A DNA stretch of 64,000 nucleotides from Sclerodactyla briareus (lineage: Eukaryota; Echinodermata; Holothuroidea; Dendrochirotida; Sclerodactylidae). How positions within the stretch are numbered: the stretch's first letter is position 1; each line of letters opens with the position of its first letter. Below the pieces are notes generated by a model. That model did not search any database and was not told the DNA's origin. It was given only the letters and a program-made list of their open reading frames with translations. Below, in pieces: positions 43,327 through 56,163 of the stretch. The position numbers were made by a program, and so were the translations under genes. The stretch lies in assembly GCA_026419785.1 (NCBI GenBank), contig JAODTK010001222.1, positions 584,876 through 648,875 of the forward strand, in the 5' to 3' direction.

Positions 43327-46300
43327 TAGGAATGAGTTAGTTGGGCCACGTTGTGCTGGGCAAGATGATGTGATTTGCAATTATTAGGCTAATGGAAAAC
43401 ATGTTCCAAGGCCATTTCCAAGGTTATGACAGATGTCAGTAAAAGGGGATTGGTGAAGAACCATAGGCAGTGTATTCACCACATGAATTTGCCGTCGCAG
43501 AACTTTGCGGACTTGCGCTTGCTAAAAAGCTCTTTTGGGATGAGGGAAATGGTTATTATAAGTTCAAAATTGTTGTTTCATTCCATCCATTTGTAGTTGT
43601 TTGGCCATAGATGGGAAAAAGGAGTATAAAGGAAGAAGGCTAAACATATTATAAACCAAGAACAATTTAGGCCAACCAAGTAAAAATAGAAACAGTTTAG
43701 CGTGGCCCGCTTTTTGAGGATATGAGGAGGAGGCAGCCACCTTTTTTCTGAGGGGGAGACCCGACCCCATTGACTTATCAAGATGTTCATTTTATACAGA
43801 GGGTGTCCCACACATAGCTCGAACTAATACTAACAAGCCCATTCATGACCCAGGAATTGCCACAATAACCATTTTAAATCAAATGCCCCAACATGATTAA
43901 CTACCAGACTTCGTTTGAAAAGAGGAAAAGAAGCGAAGCAGTGTTTTGTCCACTCGACCTCTCTCCCCCCCCAAGGAGGCGGCCCTCTTTTATTCCTTTC
44001 CTTTTATGGTTCTACAGGGTCTACTAACCTAAAAAAATGCTTCCAACTGTCCCATCAAGAGCAAACTGATTCAGGAGTTAAACTTTCAAAATTTTCAAAA
44101 AAGTTAGGGCCGAAGTGTAGATTTTTTTCAGAAATCCTCCAAAAAAGAGGGGGGCGGGGACGCTAAACAAAAAAGTCTTTTTATTTTTCCTTAACCTGTT
44201 TGTTACAAAACAAATTGAATGTTTTTTCAAAGGGTGTTGAATACTGGGCCACCCAAGTAGATTCGCTGCCAGTATTCGACCCCCTAGTATAAACTCTGAC
44301 ACGGTCAGGAGATTGAATTAAAAATTGAAATCAATTTGGGTTTACTTTAAAGTAAAAGATGTTTCCAGAATATTTATAAACAACATTAAAGGATATTTCA
44401 TTCAACTGGTATATATGAAACATATGGGGAAAAAAAATGTGCCAAAATTTGGTTTTATTGGGCCATACTACATGCAAAGGCAATACCACAATACTTACAA
44501 CATTTACCACACTACCATTGAAAATAGGAGAAAATGATTATAATCACCTGTAAGGAACATACATTAATGAACACCCTCAAATTATGTTCCTAATATCGAT
44601 CGAACGCCTCAAACTAAGCACATTCTCTGAAAAATTAATGAAATCAGTTAGGGGGTTCGTTGTGGAAAATGAACACTGGGGCAGGGGGGTTGAATACTGG
44701 TCCTTTGACCACCAGTTTTCAGAGTAACCCTCCTCAAAAATAAAATGGAGAATTCACAAATTTTGGTGGTAATTAGTTGCCTATAAAAAGGATAAAGAAA
44801 GGTGCCGATAACAGATAATTTTAGTTTCCATGGTAACAGTAAGGTTGTAAAAAAGTGGCCTTGAAGGGTTCAATCCTTGTTCAAATCTTCCTTACCAAAT
44901 AAATAGCCTACTTCAATAGTTGCTTCCGATCAAACCGATCAACAACTGGCTCCTGTGTGGACGCACTCTGCTGCCCAAAAAATTACGAAATTCAGATTGA
45001 ACGGCGATTTTTCCAACTTTAGCATCAAGCAACAAAAAAAATTGGCTCATCAACATGCTTTTATGGATCCTAGGCCTCCACTGGTTATCATGGTAGGCTG
45101 CGTTAAGGCTATTGTAAAAAGGCTTCTTTGTCCTCTATATTATAGGCTACTTGTACTAGCGTAAGGCTCTATCCTAGGTTGAAAACACTATTTCATCGAG
45201 AATTCTGCCATTTTTATGTGAGTAAATACAAAGAACAAAACATCATGATTTAGAGTGTCCATACACCCACAAATGAGTGAATGTGATTTTCCTGGCTTGC
45301 TACATGACTGCTACACGAGTTTTCGCATGTTGCCTATCCGCACATAACCTCTGTAAGGGAGGGCCGATGTGTGACATATGTGTACAGACTACCCCGAGTG
45401 TTCATTTCATCAACTAGCCTAGCCTAAGTTAGGCGTGGAATCAGTTATTTTCAACCGAAAGACGTTCCACGAATCACCCGGCTAAATAGTAGCTGATGTT
45501 TCCGGAAAAACGGGCCAGTTTTCATAGATTCCTGACCCCTCCATCCATTTTACTCCGCAGAAGATCCCAGAGCCAGTCGCCAACACATCCACTTGTCTTC
45601 ACTTCCAAGTCAGTTGAAGTTCTCGGTGGTAAGTTTTCGCGTACATCGCGTGGGTGCAATTGGCAGCATAGCGTGGATGCATGTTGCATAATTCATATAT
45701 GCCCATCCGTGGAAAAGATGAATCACTGAAACGACTGAACGTTTTTTCGTCTGATCAGATAATTTCATGGCAGAGCAAACAAACTCCGTTGCCAACTATT
45801 TTGTTTTTGCAGATACACATCAACGGGTGCAAAGACTACTTAGTAATATTTTTTACGCTTGATAATATAATGGGTCAGAGGCAAATAAAATTTCATTGCA
45901 AACAAAAAAAATATTTTGTTTGCAAACATTTAGTGTTTGCAAACAATTAGTTTTCTGCAAATTAAATGTATCTACTACATATATTCTAAATCATTGGGAA
46001 ACTTTCCTTTTATGAATAATTTCTCCTCAGAAAACATATTATGTGCTTCTGAATCTTTTTGAGGGGACAGTATTTTCTCAGTGTGAATAAATATTTCCAC
46101 ACTCCAAATTATCTCTTGATTTGGCAAATGATATTTCTTAAACAGGGATAAAATTTTCCCATATCGCATATATTTTAACAATGAGATATATATAATTCTT
46201 CTGAAATATAATTCCCTTTTCTCGCGCCATATAAACCCGGCTATCCGATATTGCGAATACTCAGTTCGGTTCGGTCGGCTGGCTAGCTCCAGCCACTGGT

Positions 46301-49214
46301 CATAGTAAATCAACTAGTTACTTGCTTGGTTTGAATATGATGAAACTACTAACGTAAAAATTTGCCTTACCGTTTAGTGTCTCTGTTAAGAGAAATATTA
46401 AAGAAATATTGTATCTCGAGAGATTTTCGTTTTTGTAATTTCGGTGTGCCCCCCCCCCCCCATCTGACGTCTGGAATAACATTTCCGCAGAATAATGGAA
46501 TCGGCGTCGCTTCGTCCGTTCCCCCCCCCCCCCCCTAGCTGTATTCTTAAGAAAATACAAAGCCCTCTTCGGATCAGGGACCATCGTTGGTAAAATTGAA
46601 ATTTGGACTAAAGGATAGGTGTGGCTAAACGTTTGAGGCCCTGGACCTGATTGATCGCTCGATGTTGTTTGAATATGCTATGTCTCTTTCGAATGAATGG
46701 TACGATGGCCTAAATGTGTCTTCAATGAATTTTTTTCTTGCATGGCAATAATGAGGAATTACCTTGATCAAGACTAAAAATCGACCTCTGTCTTTCAGTA
46801 GTCAAGAGTTATCTGTGCCTTGCGATTCCCCACGTTTTTATTAGTTTATTTTGTTTTTCTTTTTTCAGTGTTTTTGTCGTTTGTGAATATTGTATAGCGC
46901 AATCTCTTAACGCCTCAATTGCAAGATTGTCTCACTCAGGCGGAAGAGACACTAGGCAGAAGGGCTGTATTTTGATGTAGTTGAAAATGTACTTACCTCG
47001 TGGAGGAACTGTTACGAGCGAAACAAACTCCCGCCACCGAGCTCACTTTGTTCAATATCTGGGGGAAAATGTCAATTTTATCGAATGAAGTCGCCAGGCT
47101 AGACTCAGCTGTAACACACGCATGTGAGTTTTCGAGCGTTTAGCTGAGGTTCGCGGCAATCGGGGATCGAGCGTCTCGGTGTGCCAGTGGAGAGGCACCT
47201 AAAACAGGCCTGCCGACGAGGTGATTCGAGACTCGAGGCTGATCCCCCTAGATAAAAATCCCGATTGATGGCTGAGCGCCTTTGGCTCACGACATGGATC
47301 TTCTCGAGACATCTCGCGGAACATTGGAACATTTGAAGGCTGAATAAAGTCTTTGCAATTGGCATAGTCCACATCCAGTATGCTCTGGTCTGTGGCAGCT
47401 GTCTAAGAAGTTCTCAATATTGCAAGGTCTCTTTCGTTCAGTTTAATAACGATAGTCTTTGTCATCCCCATTCCAATTGACTGGAAAAGGGGGCCTATTG
47501 TTCCGATCTGCCAGATGTTATTACAGGAGTGTGTTATGTTCTAGTAGTACTGGAGCAGTTGAAGGTTGCGAAAGCTCCAGGGGTGTTTGAGCATACTCCG
47601 AGATTCTCTGGGCTTGATGGGTAATTGTTTATGGTCTTTACTGCTGTTGATCTCTGGCTGGAAACAAGGGACATTTCTTCCATCTAGGAGGAGAAGGATG
47701 ACGCTCGGGATTGCGATGACCACAAGAGCGGTTACACTTTCTTCAGTGCCTGTCGAAGGCATCTTCTAGGATCATCCTGAACAGGAACTGTAGTAAGCTT
47801 CTTGTCATACAGCGAGGGTCGGACAGCGGGCTCCACTTCCTATAATTCCACTGTGGATCGATTCATGGTTTTATGTGACCCTGTCTGAGCGTAATGCGGG
47901 AATTCAGCAGGGCTTCCCCGTAGCCCTTATCGACTTCTGCACGGCTCTACGACTATGTGAGCGACTCTGCGTTTGGGGCAGTTGTACGCACTACAACACT
48001 TTCCAGCACGATCTGGAGATGGTTTAGATACACGTTATAGGAGTGCCCAGAACTGATAGGGCTAAAAGGCCTCGAAATGCCTTCTGAACTTTTAAGGTCT
48101 CTTTAGAACTGCACACATGGGTCTGTCTTCTTTTTTCAGATGATGTCTGTGAGTTCGGCGGACTTGCCATTCTGTAAATTCTGACCTTTGAACCGTTTTT
48201 AGCTACATTCGAGTACTTAAAGACGCCAAGGGGTCGAGGCGATGTTCTAATTAATGATTTCTTGAAGAGAGCCATCCTGTCTGGTGAGAGCTTATGGCAG
48301 GATGCCTTCCCGAGTTGATGACATGATTCCAATGCTTTGGTGATGAGTCAAATATTTACTTTTACTTTTTCTTCTCATTTTTTGTTGTACCATTTTAAAA
48401 CATAATTATAGATAAGCATTCTTTAGAAAGACTGGGCTGATCAAGTTCGTATTGGTTTATTTACTCGGGCAGGTACACTCTGTACGTTTTCTACTATGTC
48501 TGTTACCTTTTTCAATGGATTTCCACTATACCAATCATCACTCAGGTCCACCCTAACCAACGGGTTAGATAATGCCTTTGCCCGGCCGGGATTAGTGATA
48601 CCACATACTGTATGTACCAGTGGCCTATGGGCAGGGTAAAACTGCGGAGCGCTGTACTAGTCTTGTGAAGCTGTAATCTACCATTAACAAAAACGACATG
48701 CATTCGCTTTCGATTTATATCGACGTGCGCGCATAATAGATTAGACTGGCCGCCTACGGTCACCAGTCTCAATAGTTGTTAGGAGCGTATACAACTTCAT
48801 TGACTAGGTGATCATCGAAGTAATCAATCAACTTGCAACAAATCGCAGATTAGACCTCTTCCAAAGCAGGCCCCTTTCCGTTTGAACTACAACACCGAAG
48901 CGTGTTTTCCACTGCGAATCGACTTGGTATCTAATTGCCTCTAATGTGAACTAAGAGTTTTCATTACTACGTTGCTTCACGTCCCTGAAATTAGGTGGAA
49001 TTGCAGAACACGAACGTGACGAACATGACTCGAGCTTTTAAAACGGGTAGGTTTTACTGCATGTAAACTGGGCATTGGCATTGCAATAAACATCATTGGC
49101 CAAATTTTATCAAAAAATGAGCTAATGTATGTCTGTATGTGTTGTGTGTAGTGTGTTATGTGTGCGTGCGCTCATGAAACACTACCTTACGCTTATAGAA
49201 CCTTAACGAATCAT
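43327..49214. other. Long stretch with no assignable gene
   Basis: Frames of 60-112 codons occur on both strands but none shows a family motif. This includes 46313-45975 (112 codons) and 47762-47541, which has one hydrophobic stretch that could be a chance membrane helix. Visible structures are a GTTTGCAAAC cluster at 45895-45945, 13- and 15-C runs at 46449 and 46521, and an inverted pair around TTGAATACTGG (44238) and CCAGTATTCGAC (44268). A TG-rich part lies at 49130-49170. The section 46980-48330 is slightly more GC-rich and has uninterrupted pieces on both strands, but I could not place it in a family. Confidence 0.4.
45895..45945. repeat. Clustered TTTGCAAAC palindromes
   Basis: TTGCAAACAAAA (45897) faces TTTTGTTTGCAA (45913-45924), followed by two complete palindromic GTTTGCAAAC copies at 45918 and 45935. 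This gives an AT-rich cruciform-prone site. Confidence 0.7.
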
Positions 49215-49530
49215 ACTTGATTTATGGGTCGGTCAGAGGTCCAGAGATCAACAGAGGTCAAAGTCTGAAATCCTTGTGAAGTCAAAAATTGTTGTCTAGT
49301 TTACAAGTGTCACGTTTGTTTTTTTTTACAGTAAGATACCGGTGTCACATTTGTGGAAAATTCTGAGCAATTTTGGGCTGGTAATAGACCATGCATGGAT
49401 GGGATCTCATGGTTTGGGGATACTGTTCCTATCGTTCCCCGGGATCAGGTCAGAAGTCACCGTGAGGCTCGACAGAATCAAAGTCTGAACTCTTGTTAAC
49501 ACATAATTCAATGCGGACCGATCAACAATA
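49215..49530. repeat. Degenerate copy of the ~310-bp satellite
   Basis: Contains GGTCGGTCAGAGGTC, CAGAGGTCAAAGTCTGAAA, CCTTGTGAA, an ATTTGTGGAAAATTC block, GGATGGGATCTCAT, and a second GATCAGGTCAGAAGTCACC...AAAGTCTGAA...CTTGTTAACAC round. These are in the same order as the terminal array but with large losses. Confidence 0.6.
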
Positions 49531-50639
49531 ATCCTTTTATGTACAGCCTAGAATTAGTACTTGATGTTTTCAATTCTTTCAATCAATCGGGGTAAATTTC
49601 GCGCAAAATAGGGAATGTGTATATATCAGAAAATAAAATGAGCAGTCCCTGCTTATAAACTAAAACTCTCCGCTCAGGGCAATAATCATGCATCAAACAA
49701 AATGAATTCCATGTCCAACTTTCATGTCAAACAGGCAAACGATGCGTCAGGTCCTGCCTGGCTGGAAAATGGGTGATCTTCCTGGTTCTTTCACAGGATG
49801 TTCTTTCTCACGGGTACGGTGAAGACTGGTGGGGGTTCGCTCAATTCATCGAAGAACGGCGGCAGAGGGTTCCTTTCTTCAGCCTAACTTCAGCAGCAAT
49901 ACAGGCTTTATCCTCATACCTTCAGACGCCATGGGGCGGTTGTGTGGTAGGTTGATAACGGACCCGGCTCGGAATGTCTCCATTGTGCCTAGTTCTTCAT
50001 ATAGTGAAGTGCGCATATACAAGTTAAAAATAGGCTGCAGAACTAGTAGACTACAGGCATATTCGCCCTGGCGTTAATGTTGCGGTTTTCAATGCAAACA
50101 AGTCGTCTCCCTTTGACGAACCATTTTGAACTTTGTTCAAATGAACAGCTATAAATAGGAATTGGGGCCCAAAAGCCAAAGACGTCCGCGAAAAATGTCA
50201 CGAAATTAATTGATAAAGACTCACATATGACACTGTTGACGAGATCCAAAATGGCTGCATTTTTAGGAGTCTACCATGAGGTTATGATAACTGAGAGGCA
50301 TGACAAGGGCAAATGTATGTGACTATTGAAGAGAGAAAATGTTCCCGCACGAAGCCACATGGGGGAAAGAATACATTCGTATGTATAAAACATGTATCTG
50401 CAACATAGTTTGTGTAACTCTAACATGAGTTACAGGATCGCGGAGGACTACTCTCGGTAGAAAACATAGATAGTAAGGGGCCAGTTATGTGTGCATGTGG
50501 CATTAACGCAATTTCTTCCAAGCTCGAGTGTGGCGGGAATGTTTGTTTTTTTTCTTTTCAGATTTGGTGGAGCGGTGTGCTGAATCGGTTGGTTGTACAT
50601 GTGTGTCACGTTAGACACGCCAAGATACACAAACGATAT
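49531..50639. other. Unassigned stretch
   Basis: No gene recognised; frames of 60-82 codons lack motifs. Confidence 0.4.
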
Positions 50640-50830
50640 TAATCTATCTCATCCATTAATTTTCCCAACGGGACTATGCACCCACCCAATGAACGTCGAG
50701 CTTCTAGCAATTACACGAATGCGAGTTGGACAACACCATAGGCCGTCTTTTTTGCCATCATAATTTGGCTAGTTCCGTACGAGCTTCTGGCTTTAAGATT
50801 TTCGCCCAAAAAAAAATCGTGCCTAGATAA
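50640..50830 (+). mobile_element. Left end of a third DIRS-related element (partial)
   Basis: The order CCCAACGGGACTATGCACCC (50665), ACCCAATG, AATTACACGAATGCGAGTTGG, ACAACACCATAG, TTTTTTGCCATC and then a GGCTAG...ACGAGCTTCTGGC leader follows the left end of element 2 (37006-37120) and the leader of element 1 (21830-21875) block by block. No inverted right end, complementary region or coding part was found in the following 3 kb. This is probably a truncated or solo end. Confidence 0.5.
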
Positions 50831-53800
50831 CGTGGGTTGGCTGTTTTATCATCTTCACTTAATTCTCTGGGAATTTGTCAGCTCTCGCCACCCTTCGTTC
50901 ATAGTATCTTTTAACTGCGTGAGGTGTTGAAAAGGTTTTTATTCTCTCTACCGCCGTTCACTCGCGGTGCGTGAACCTAGCTTCTTACCTCGCTCTAGGT
51001 TTTGCAGTGCTGCAGCAGCCTCCTGGAAGAGGCGGACGGTGGCGGAACCGACGCGCTCTATCTCCATATTATAAAACAGCAGGTTCAATCCAGTATAGGA
51101 GGCGTTATCGGGGAAGCCACGTGTTAGGTTATAAACCGTAAATTGAGAGTAGGAATGACTGTCGCGAATGTCAGATCTGCTAACACTTTTCTACTGGAAA
51201 GTGCTGTGTAAGTTGTAGTAATAGGTCTGACCCTATGCTCCAGTGTATTTGTGGGTGATTGATAACAGTTCGTATGACAGGTCCTCGCGGGTTTTTTTTT
51301 TGAAGGTTGGTCCTCCTCGCCTTCTCGAGCCACAGAGTCATGGCGACGATTGGCGGCGTCTATGGGGGGAGGAGAAATACTGACCGGACTGTACGCGGTA
51401 ACCGTCGACAGATAGAACTTGCCTTTGCCGCCATCTCAGGTACAGTATGGAACCTATTGAAACTTTATCTTTGAGCCAGTCGAAGACTTGATAGAGTTAG
51501 CAGCTACCAATCCACCAGCATATGAGCTAGGCGTGATGTATGGTGGGCTTGTGCTCTGATGTGTCATGTCACGTGGTTCTTGAACACAGACGTCAGAGAG
51601 GGACAGAGTCGACGAGATTGGTCTCTTTCGTTGTATGGGCAACAATTCCCGAAGGAAAAACCCTGCAACATTTAACAATAACAAACAATATAGAAAATAT
51701 GAAATGTACATGAAGGACTGTGCGGGTAAGAGGGTGTTTAGTAGCGGAAACAATATTATATTACTATGCTCAAATTAACTCTTCACACTGTCATATATCA
51801 CTTGTGACATTCAACAAACATAAATCAAGTTACTTGGAAAATATATACGAAGTAACCCTAACAAGAATCGCAACGGGGAACACAAAGTAACCCCAGCACC
51901 TTCACGCTACTGCAGAACAAGAGAATGACACACAAAAATTTTGTATCCATCCAATGCACTACAGTATAACTATACGGACCCACACCTCACTAATCCGCCA
52001 TAGAATTTGTGAGGGGATTCAAACACCTTATTGGAAGGGCACTTTAATACTAGAATCAAAGAGACTGGGAATCGAAGTCAACATGGATAGCAAGGTGATG
52101 CCACTCTAATACTCATTTATTGACACCCATGGACATAATCCCACACGGGTATCAAATGTACGATGTGTGGCTTCACCTCTGGAGTAGTGAGTGAGTAACT
52201 GTTATGTGTTCTCAGTATGATACTATGTATACTGGGTATTCACGGCAGGATGTGTTCTATACTGCTGTCGGGAGCAGCTTGCTCAGGAAACAATGAGTAT
52301 CAGTATTTGGTCATGGGAATGGTGTGTGGTACATTGGCGATGTGTAACGGCAACCCAAGAGCTGGTGGGCGCTGCACTACTTGGTTAATAACTTAATCAG
52401 GGAAGGAGATAGCATCTGGTGCCTACTGTCTGTTTTGTGGGTTTTTTGTCGAAACATGCTAAATTTTCACACAGGGCACCAAATTACAGCGGTTTCCATG
52501 CAATCAGTTGTTTGGTACCATTTCGTAGTGGGGGAAATATTACTAATATTAGTGAGAAAGGGAGGAATGGTTAGGTTCGAAATATGATTGAAACATATAA
52601 GCCTAACATGGTGATCTCTCAATGATGCTATATGGCTGCTCACATTCTGATTCATGTCCTTCCTGTGACAGGTGTTGGGTTTGCTTTGGGCTACTACCGA
52701 GTTCCCTCTCTCTCAAGGACCACTTCAAGGATGACTATCCTGCCGTCAGGGCCGATTGCGATGATGGGGTCATACGTAGGTATCATCGTACTTCCACCCC
52801 TGATGGACTCTTTTCAGCATTTCCTACGGCGTCACTGGGACCTACCTTCTGTTTGGAGCATTATGCTGGATCTCCATCCCGTGTGGAACTTGCTCTTATG
52901 TCTTTTCTCCACAAGCTACCGCTAGGTACCATCACGAGAGACGTTTTCGCATTAGAGGCAACACAGCGGGAATCAACACTGACAATAATAGCTTTTGTAG
53001 TCAACTTGTGGGACTCGATAAAATAAACATTTTCACGTTACTCGGAAGTGTGACATTCTGTCTTTTTGCCGTGGTTGCTAAACCCAGGAAGATACGATAC
53101 CAGCGATGGTGGACGCTTTTATCATTCCGCACCACAAGTGAAAAGGGTGTTCCCATCGTCCCTAAGCCGCCTGACAAGAGCAAGCGTTCGGCGGGTTGGG
53201 TATTACTGGTTATAGCGGGCGAGTCTGCCACGCAAGCTGTCGGAACGAGAATCCCCAGTTATCTACTATACGATCCTATTTTCATATAAATGGAGGGGCC
53301 GCGTTCGTTGGGACAATGGCGGCCGTCCTTGGTTGTCCAAGCCGCTTCTACCGCAGTATCTCGGGAGCGCCATCAACGAGTGTGATATCGGTTACAGGAC
53401 GAAGGACGCCTGGAGTCCTGTATCCCGCGTTCGCCCATGGGATCAATACAAGACTGCGTACGGTATCGTGGACTGTGGCAATGGAGTCCTGATCATAGTG
53501 GCTGGCGTGGTACCCGGTGAGTCGGTAAGAAGTTTGTTCGGTATTTTCCCTAGATGATGAACGTGAGCAGCGTGACGCTAAAAAGTTAACAGTACTTAAA
53601 GGCCAATAGCCATATCAAAACCCTTCACCCCAAATCTGGATGGGTCTAGCATGTGGCTTGTTGAGACATCTCAATTTAATTTTGAGAATTTTGAGAAATC
53701 TATTGACACACGGGGGAGCGATGCGAAGGCCGCACATCGCAATCCGGCCACATATAGACCCTACACAGTAAAATGCTCGCATTCTTGCACTCATGCCAAC

Positions 53801-54029
53801 AGAAAGACAGAAAAGGTATTCACGGGAAATTAAAGAGATTATTCTGTGATGTTTGCGGTACGAATCTTGAAGGTACATGTATTACACTGCTTTGTAGAAA
53901 AATATAGGGGGGATCCTGCGTTTCCCGTGAGTCTTAGACAAATTTTGCAATAGTGATTGTGCCGTATCGGAACATTCGAATTGGCTGAACTGATATTCGC
54001 GTGTGAGTTTCGGTGGTCATTCACGGAAA
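50831..54029. other. Unassigned stretch with a few protein-like frames
   Basis: A moderately GC-rich patch at 50940-51120 may be eroded DIRS interior. The frame at 52622-53026 (134 codons, overlapping a 97-codon frame) and those at 53196-53557 have ordinary composition and few low-complexity runs, but I recognise no domain. No splice-linked gene model is supported. Confidence 0.4.
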
Positions 54030-54790
54030 AGTACCACTGGATAGAGAATGTGTCCCTCCGTCGATGTGGTGTCCCCATGGAGTACATGAACTCTGTTGTT
54101 TGGGTCAGGTCAGAGGTTATCTGAGTTACCAGAGGTCAAGTCTGACAACCTTTGGAACACGATAAGATCCAGAATGGTTGGGCCTGATAGGTTCTAATTT
54201 GGTGGGTAGGTTTATTATGGGGAGCACAAGAACCTCATTGTTTCGGTATAGGTCGGGGTGAATTTTGGTCACAAAAAGGAAAATTGTGAGAAAAAGTCAA
54301 GAATTGGCCAGTTGGGCTTGGGAACCGAAACGCGACCCCACCGGGATAGCATGATAGTTCCGACTTGGTATGTGTGGTTCTTCATGATGAGTACATGAAC
54401 CTATTGTTTTGGGGTCGGTCAGAGGTCATTCAGAGATCCAGAAGTCAAAGTCTGTGGAAACCTTGTGCACGATAAGCTCAGAGGTGTCGCTTTTTATGTG
54501 GAGTAACCAGGAACCCTATGTTTCTGGTGGTCCGGGGTGGGTGAATTTGGTCAAGAACAAAAATTGTTGAAAAAGGTCAATATCTGTTGCCAATAAAGGC
54601 TTGTGAACACGATTACTCGACCCCACCTGTATGGATGACCTCATACTTAGTAGTGTGTGTTATCCCAATGATGGAGTTACATGAACCCCAGCATTAGCGT
54701 AAAGTCAGAGGTTCATGAGTACATGAACCTATTGTTTTGAGGTCACCAGAGGCCAAGTCTTAAATCATTGAAATAGGTGTGTACCTATCT
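54030..54790. repeat. Tandem ~310-bp satellite, about 2.4 units
   Basis: The GAGTACATGAACC phrase recurs at about 54080, 54389 and 54674 (spacing ~309 and ~285), with the intervening GGTCAGAGGTCA, AAAGTCTG, CACGATAAG, GGGGAG-ACA, GGGGTGAATTTTGGTC and CGACCCCACC blocks in constant order. An extra partial half-unit repeats at 54712-54760. Confidence 0.85.
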
Positions 54791-55812
54791 TATCAAGCGT
54801 ATAGGAAACCATATGGTAGTTGGGGGAAATTGTTTGAAATTATCAGGCGATAGTTTCCCATAATGAGCTGGACATCTCCATTTGTCCTGGTCTGACTAGG
54901 TTGTCAGAGAGAGAGTCACCGATCAACTAAGCATTCTGGCTTTCTGGTTGTATTATTATTATTATTTATTATTATTATTTTATTAATATATTATATTCTT
55001 ATCCTTCTTATTATATACTCGAACATTCACTGAATTCACAGACTCAGAATTAAGTATTTTGTCTCATTCCTTTGCTCGCTTTTCTGCTCGACAGATGGGG
55101 AACTTTGATACAGCGTCTACCCTATTCGGTGCGGTGTCCACCTTCAACGGACTGACTGTCGCTCTTCTGTGGTGTCTTACACTGACAGAAAAAGAATGAT
55201 GTTTAATGATACTAGTCATTGTAAGAGAATGGTTCGTGAAAAGTGTTATTGTCTACAGTTACAACGTTGATAATATCTTAGTGAGGAACACGCTAGCTAG
55301 ATATAGGGAAATATCATAAAACTTCTCCCGCGTCGATGGCTCCCAGCCAGGTGATTCGTGCATTTCTCCGGACGGCCGTCGCCCCAGTTACGGAACTTCA
55401 ACAGTACAATGTCACACGCAAATAACCAACACCCTTCTACCCCCTACTTGAGAGTTTGTCACCTAACCCCCTTCCCCCTACCTTGGACGCATCCTCATTA
55501 TCCTCTTCCCATGATACCACCTTCATTCAATGATATGTGGCCTGCCCCATGTGGAATCAGAGACATAGAGGCATCTTGAACGCTGGAATGCGGGCTTAAG
55601 CCTTCTTGTCCTCGTCGGATGGGCTGAGCTCGAATTCCATGATGATGGCAATTCCAGGTGATGTGTCCATTAGCAAAGCATAAAGAAGAGGAGAGACAAG
55701 AATAGAAGCAGATGGAAAATACCGAGAAGCCATCAGAACAAATCTGGAGAAGTGCATAGATCATCTCGCCCCGACAAACATCCAAACTCGGTAACATTGT
55801 ACAGGACAACAA
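54791..55812. other. Unassigned, with an ATT microsatellite
   Basis: An (ATT)n-rich tract lies at 54950-55010. A 141-codon minus-strand frame (55923-55498) overlaps plus-strand frames of similar quality and shows no motif. No feature is claimed for the rest. Confidence 0.4.
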
Positions 55813-56163
55813 TTGGAACTCTTCTGCTTCTTGCTTCTGTCCGATGTCCCAGATGCTGTGGCTATAGGAAAAGGGCCAAATGTGATTTCTGTGAAGGTTG
55901 CCCAGTGGCTCCAACGAAACCATCCTTTAAATGGGAATGGACATGTCAATGTCGCAGACACCGAAGTTTATGACACAATGTTATTCACTCGCGTGTCATC
56001 GCACGCCAGGCCAGTCCCGTCGCCTACATCTTTGTTTGAGCTACAGGCCGACATGAGAGAACAAACGTCGAAACCGTCACTGAAGCAACTTCAGGCTGAG
56101 GTATCCACACTAACCAACTTGGACAGAATGTTCCTTGACCCATGGGACTGTCTATCCTTGTGA
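55813..56163 (+). CDS. Unrecognised 116-codon open frame
   Basis: The frame has mixed composition, with a possible short coiled segment near its end (L-Q-A-D-M-R-E ... L-K-Q-L-Q-A-E-V-S-T-L). Its last codons run into the first unit of the satellite that follows, so the stop lies in repeat DNA. A longer antisense frame overlaps it. I cannot assign a family; it may be a decayed exon or chance. Confidence 0.2.
   Translation: MELFCFLLLSDVPDAVAIGKGPNVISVKVAQWLQRNHPLNGNGHVNVADTEVYDTMLFTRVSSHARPVPSPTSLFELQADMREQTSKPSLKQLQAEVSTLTNLDRMFLDPWDCLSL

Noticed and set aside
47541..47762. Membrane protein suggested by a hydrophobic stretch on the minus strand
   Set aside because: A single hydrophobic run in a 73-codon frame, with an equally long frame on the other strand and no family motif.
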